The notes under the pieces were generated by a model. The model made no database searches. It saw only the letters and a program-made list of their open reading frames with translations, and was not told the DNA's origin. Shown here in pieces: positions 62,205 through 64,000 of a DNA stretch of 64,000 bases. The position numbers and the translations under genes are program-made. Position 1 is the stretch's first letter. Every line of letters begins with the position of its first letter. Source of the DNA: Candidatus Cloacimonadota bacterium (GTDB taxonomy: Bacteria > Cloacimonadota > Cloacimonadia > JGIOTU-2); assembly GCA_030613025.1 (NCBI GenBank), contig JAUWMT010000005.1, positions 1 to 64,000 on the forward strand, written 5' to 3'.

Positions 62205-62624
62205 TTAACCTCTCACCTCATCACGAATTACGAACTTGGTTTTTACAGGGAGCTTATTCCCTCCGAGTTCCAGTGCTCTTTTTGCAACGTTTTCATCTAC
62301 ACCTTCAATTTCAAAAAGTACACGCCCTGGTTTGACAACAGCGACCCAATATTCAGGAGCGCCTTTACCTTTTCCCATACGAGTTTCTGCGGGTTTAAGA
62401 GTTATCGGCTTATCCGGGAATACTCTTATCCAGACTTTTCCTATTCTCTTCATATAGTGAGTAATTGCCACACGAGCTGCCTCGATCTGACGAGCAGTAA
62501 GCCATCCGGTATCAAGAGTAACAAGACCATACTGACCGAAATCGATGTTGGAACCTGAATATGCTTTTCCGCGTCTTTTTCCACGATGCTGTTTACGATG
62601 TTTAACTTTCTTTGGCTGTAACAT
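62205..62624 (-). CDS. rplP: Ribosomal protein uL16
   Basis: 139 residues. [60 protein letters not shown] and [20 protein letters not shown] are canonical. It helps position A-site tRNA. Confidence 0.97.
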   Translation of the reverse strand: MLQPKKVKHRKQHRGKRRGKAYSGSNIDFGQYGLVTLDTGWLTARQIEAARVAITHYMKRIGKVWIRVFPDKPITLKPAETRMGKGKGAPEYWVAVVKPGRVLFEIEGVDENVAKRALELGGNKLPVKTKFVIRDEVRG

Positions 62625-62641
62625 ATATCCAATACCTTATA

Positions 62642-63313
62642 TTATGATTGATGATGCTCTTTAAGCGTCAGTTCACCCTTGCAGATCCAAACCTTAATTC
62701 CAATTATACCATAGCGGGTATGAGCTAAGGATAATGCATAATCAATATTGGAACGAAGGGTATGGAGGGGTGTTCGACCATCTTTATATTCTTCACTTCG
62801 AGCAATTTCAGCGCCGTGAAGTCGTCCGCTGGTTTTGATCTTGATACCTTCAGCACCGGCTGACATTGTACGTTCAATAGCTCTTTTCATTGCTCTACGA
62901 TAAGAAATTCTATTTTCTATCTGACGAGCGATATCCATACCGACAAGACGAGCATTGAGTTCAGGTCTTTTCACTTCCTGTACGTCAATAGCAAGCTTAG
63001 AATAGTCATCCTTGGTATTCATGTCTAAAAAAGTTATAAGCTCTTGCTTTACTTTTTCGATCTCGACACCTTTTCTGCCGATCACAATACCCGGACGGGC
63101 AGTATGGATTATAACTGTCAATTTATCACTTTTACGATGTATTTCTATTTTAGAGACCATAGCGTCTGACAATCTTTTAGTCAGATAATCTTTGATCCGC
63201 ATATCTTCATAGAATGTTTCAACATACTCTTTGCGAGTATTAGCGAACCATATAGATTCCCAGTCTTTATTATAACCTATTCGAAAACCAACGGGATTAG
63301 TTTTTTGACCCAA
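62642..63313 (-). CDS. rpsC: Ribosomal protein uS3
   Basis: 223 residues. GQKTNPVGFRIGYNKDWESI, the KH motif VIIHTARPGIVIGRKGVEIE, MDIARQIENRISYRRAMKRA and LSLAHTRYGIIGIKVWI are typical. Part of the mRNA entry helicase site. 8 bp after rplV. Confidence 0.97.
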   Translation of the reverse strand: MGQKTNPVGFRIGYNKDWESIWFANTRKEYVETFYEDMRIKDYLTKRLSDAMVSKIEIHRKSDKLTVIIHTARPGIVIGRKGVEIEKVKQELITFLDMNTKDDYSKLAIDVQEVKRPELNARLVGMDIARQIENRISYRRAMKRAIERTMSAGAEGIKIKTSGRLHGAEIARSEEYKDGRTPLHTLRSNIDYALSLAHTRYGIIGIKVWICKGELTLKEHHQS

Positions 63314-63321
63314 TGTGCCTC

Positions 63322-63666
63322 CTAATCTTCCATTTCATCTGTTACGGATAAAGCAATATGATGAGTTCTTTTGAAGATCATATCAGCTCGACCCATTGCA
63401 CGAGAACGCCAGCGTTTCATAGTGATGCCCTCATCCACGGTGATCTTATTTATATATAATTTATCAATTTCAACTTTACCTGATTTTGTTGCAGCATTTG
63501 CTACGGCAGAATCGAGTATTTTAAGGATACTGCGTGCAGCACGCTTTTTTGAGAAGTTCAGAATATCTCTTGCATCGTCAACCCGTTTTTTACGAATCAA
63601 ATCTGCTACAAGACGTACTTTTCTTGGTGAACCTTTTTGATTTTTTATTCTTGCAATCGCTTCCAT
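63322..63666 (-). CDS. rplV: Ribosomal protein uL22
   Basis: 114 residues. ARIKNQKGSPRKVRLVADLI, then RSILKILDSAVANAATK and MKRWRSRAMGRADMIFKRTH identify L22, whose hairpin lines the exit tunnel. 2 bp after rpsS. Confidence 0.97.
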   Translation of the reverse strand: MEAIARIKNQKGSPRKVRLVADLIRKKRVDDARDILNFSKKRAARSILKILDSAVANAATKSGKVEIDKLYINKITVDEGITMKRWRSRAMGRADMIFKRTHHIALSVTDEMED

Positions 63667-63668
63667 AA

Positions 63669-63956
63669 TTAACCATGTTTCCTTGTAAGTTTTTCTCTCT
63701 TACCTTTATGTCCACGGAACGTTCTGGTAGGAGAGAACTCTCCAAGCTTATGTCCAACCATTGATTCTGTTACAAAGACAGGTACGAACCTTTTACCATT
63801 ATGAACTGCAAAGGTATGACCAACGAATTCGGGCATAACAGTAGAACGACGGGACCAGGTCTTGATGACCTGTTTTTTATTCAGTTCATTCAACTTTTCT
63901 ACTTTGCGCATCAGATGCTCATCGTAAAAGGGACCTTTTTTGAGTGATCTTGCCAT
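63669..63956 (-). CDS. rpsS: Ribosomal protein uS19
   Basis: 95 residues. [40 protein letters not shown] and [20 protein letters not shown] are canonical. Binds with S13 in the 30S head. 16 bp after the rplB stop, with GGAGG upstream. Confidence 0.97.
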   Translation of the reverse strand: MARSLKKGPFYDEHLMRKVEKLNELNKKQVIKTWSRRSTVMPEFVGHTFAVHNGKRFVPVFVTESMVGHKLGEFSPTRTFRGHKGKREKLTRKHG

Positions 63957-63972
63957 TAAAAAAATCCTCCGC

Positions 63973-64000
63973 TTATTTACGTTTCTTCTTAATCACGTAT
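63973..64000 (-). CDS. rplB: Ribosomal protein uL2, last residues only
   Basis: The window ends in the tail YVIKKKRK and a TAA, the basic C-terminus expected for L2 directly before rpsS. Only 8 codons and the stop are visible, so the identity rests on the tail and gene order. Confidence 0.8.

Overview
The window is about 64 kb of an A+T-rich bacterial chromosome. The best guess is a member of the FCB group, most likely Candidatus Cloacimonadota. This rests on several large exported proteins (right-handed beta-helix, PKD, gingipain-like, FG-GAP) that share one C-terminal sorting domain of the type IX secretion style (NFPNP near its start, IYNIKGQL in the middle, GxYFYKL near the end), together with LptF/LptG, lipoproteins and an S10-spc-alpha cluster of standard bacterial order. 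No 16S or 23S rRNA is present, so the phylum is inferred. No tRNA, rRNA or CRISPR array was seen.

Layout. 1-6.2 kb: the tail of one sorting-domain protein, a small orphan gene, and a 1720-residue gingipain-like beta-helix protein. 6.4-9.1 kb: a PTS EIIA-like protein coupled to a phosphohexomutase, and a GPP34-family protein. 9.1-11.2 kb: a RAYT transposase relic, then a leftward run rnhA, lipoprotein, GNAT, small membrane protein. 11.6-16.4 kb: two paralogous beta-helix proteins with nearly identical 3' ends. 17.4-19.8 kb: lptF-lptG. 19.9-23.8 kb: a broken four-helix-bundle gene inside inverted repeats, an EndoQ-UvrD fusion and a zinc ribbon. 23.8-26.3 kb: a frameshifted beta-helix protein between 54-bp direct repeats. 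26.9-30.3 kb: a yggS-umuD-umuC-SRAP damage-response run. 30.3-31.6 kb: a frameshifted RAYT transposase inside paired palindromes. 31.6-45.1 kb: housekeeping and exported proteins (methyltransferase, DUF512 radical SAM, class V aminotransferase, M20 peptidase, lipoprotein phosphoesterase, C39-like protein with an in-frame stop, FG-GAP protein, clostripain-like lipoprotein). 45.4-48.0 kb: an AbiE-type toxin-antitoxin pair followed by an ImmA/IrrE-like metallopeptidase. 48.1-51.0 kb: ogt, ispG, Ppx/GppA and small proteins. 51.2-64.0 kb: the leftward ribosomal cluster from rplB (partial) to rplQ, including rpmJ, ending at a likely intrinsic terminator.

How the genes work together. The exported sorting-domain proteins and the lipoprotein hydrolases look like a cell-surface polymer-handling set. 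DNA-repair functions are scattered through the window (RNase HI, EndoQ-UvrD, UmuDC, SRAP, Ogt). The non-ribosomal intergenic spaces are filled with several families of dispersed palindromes and degenerate repeats. One family brackets the RAYT gene, which is the arrangement expected of a REP/RAYT system. No single wholly new multi-gene system could be proved from sequence alone. The strongest leads are the EndoQ-helicase fusion, the REP/RAYT palindrome family and the repeat-bounded AbiE cassette.
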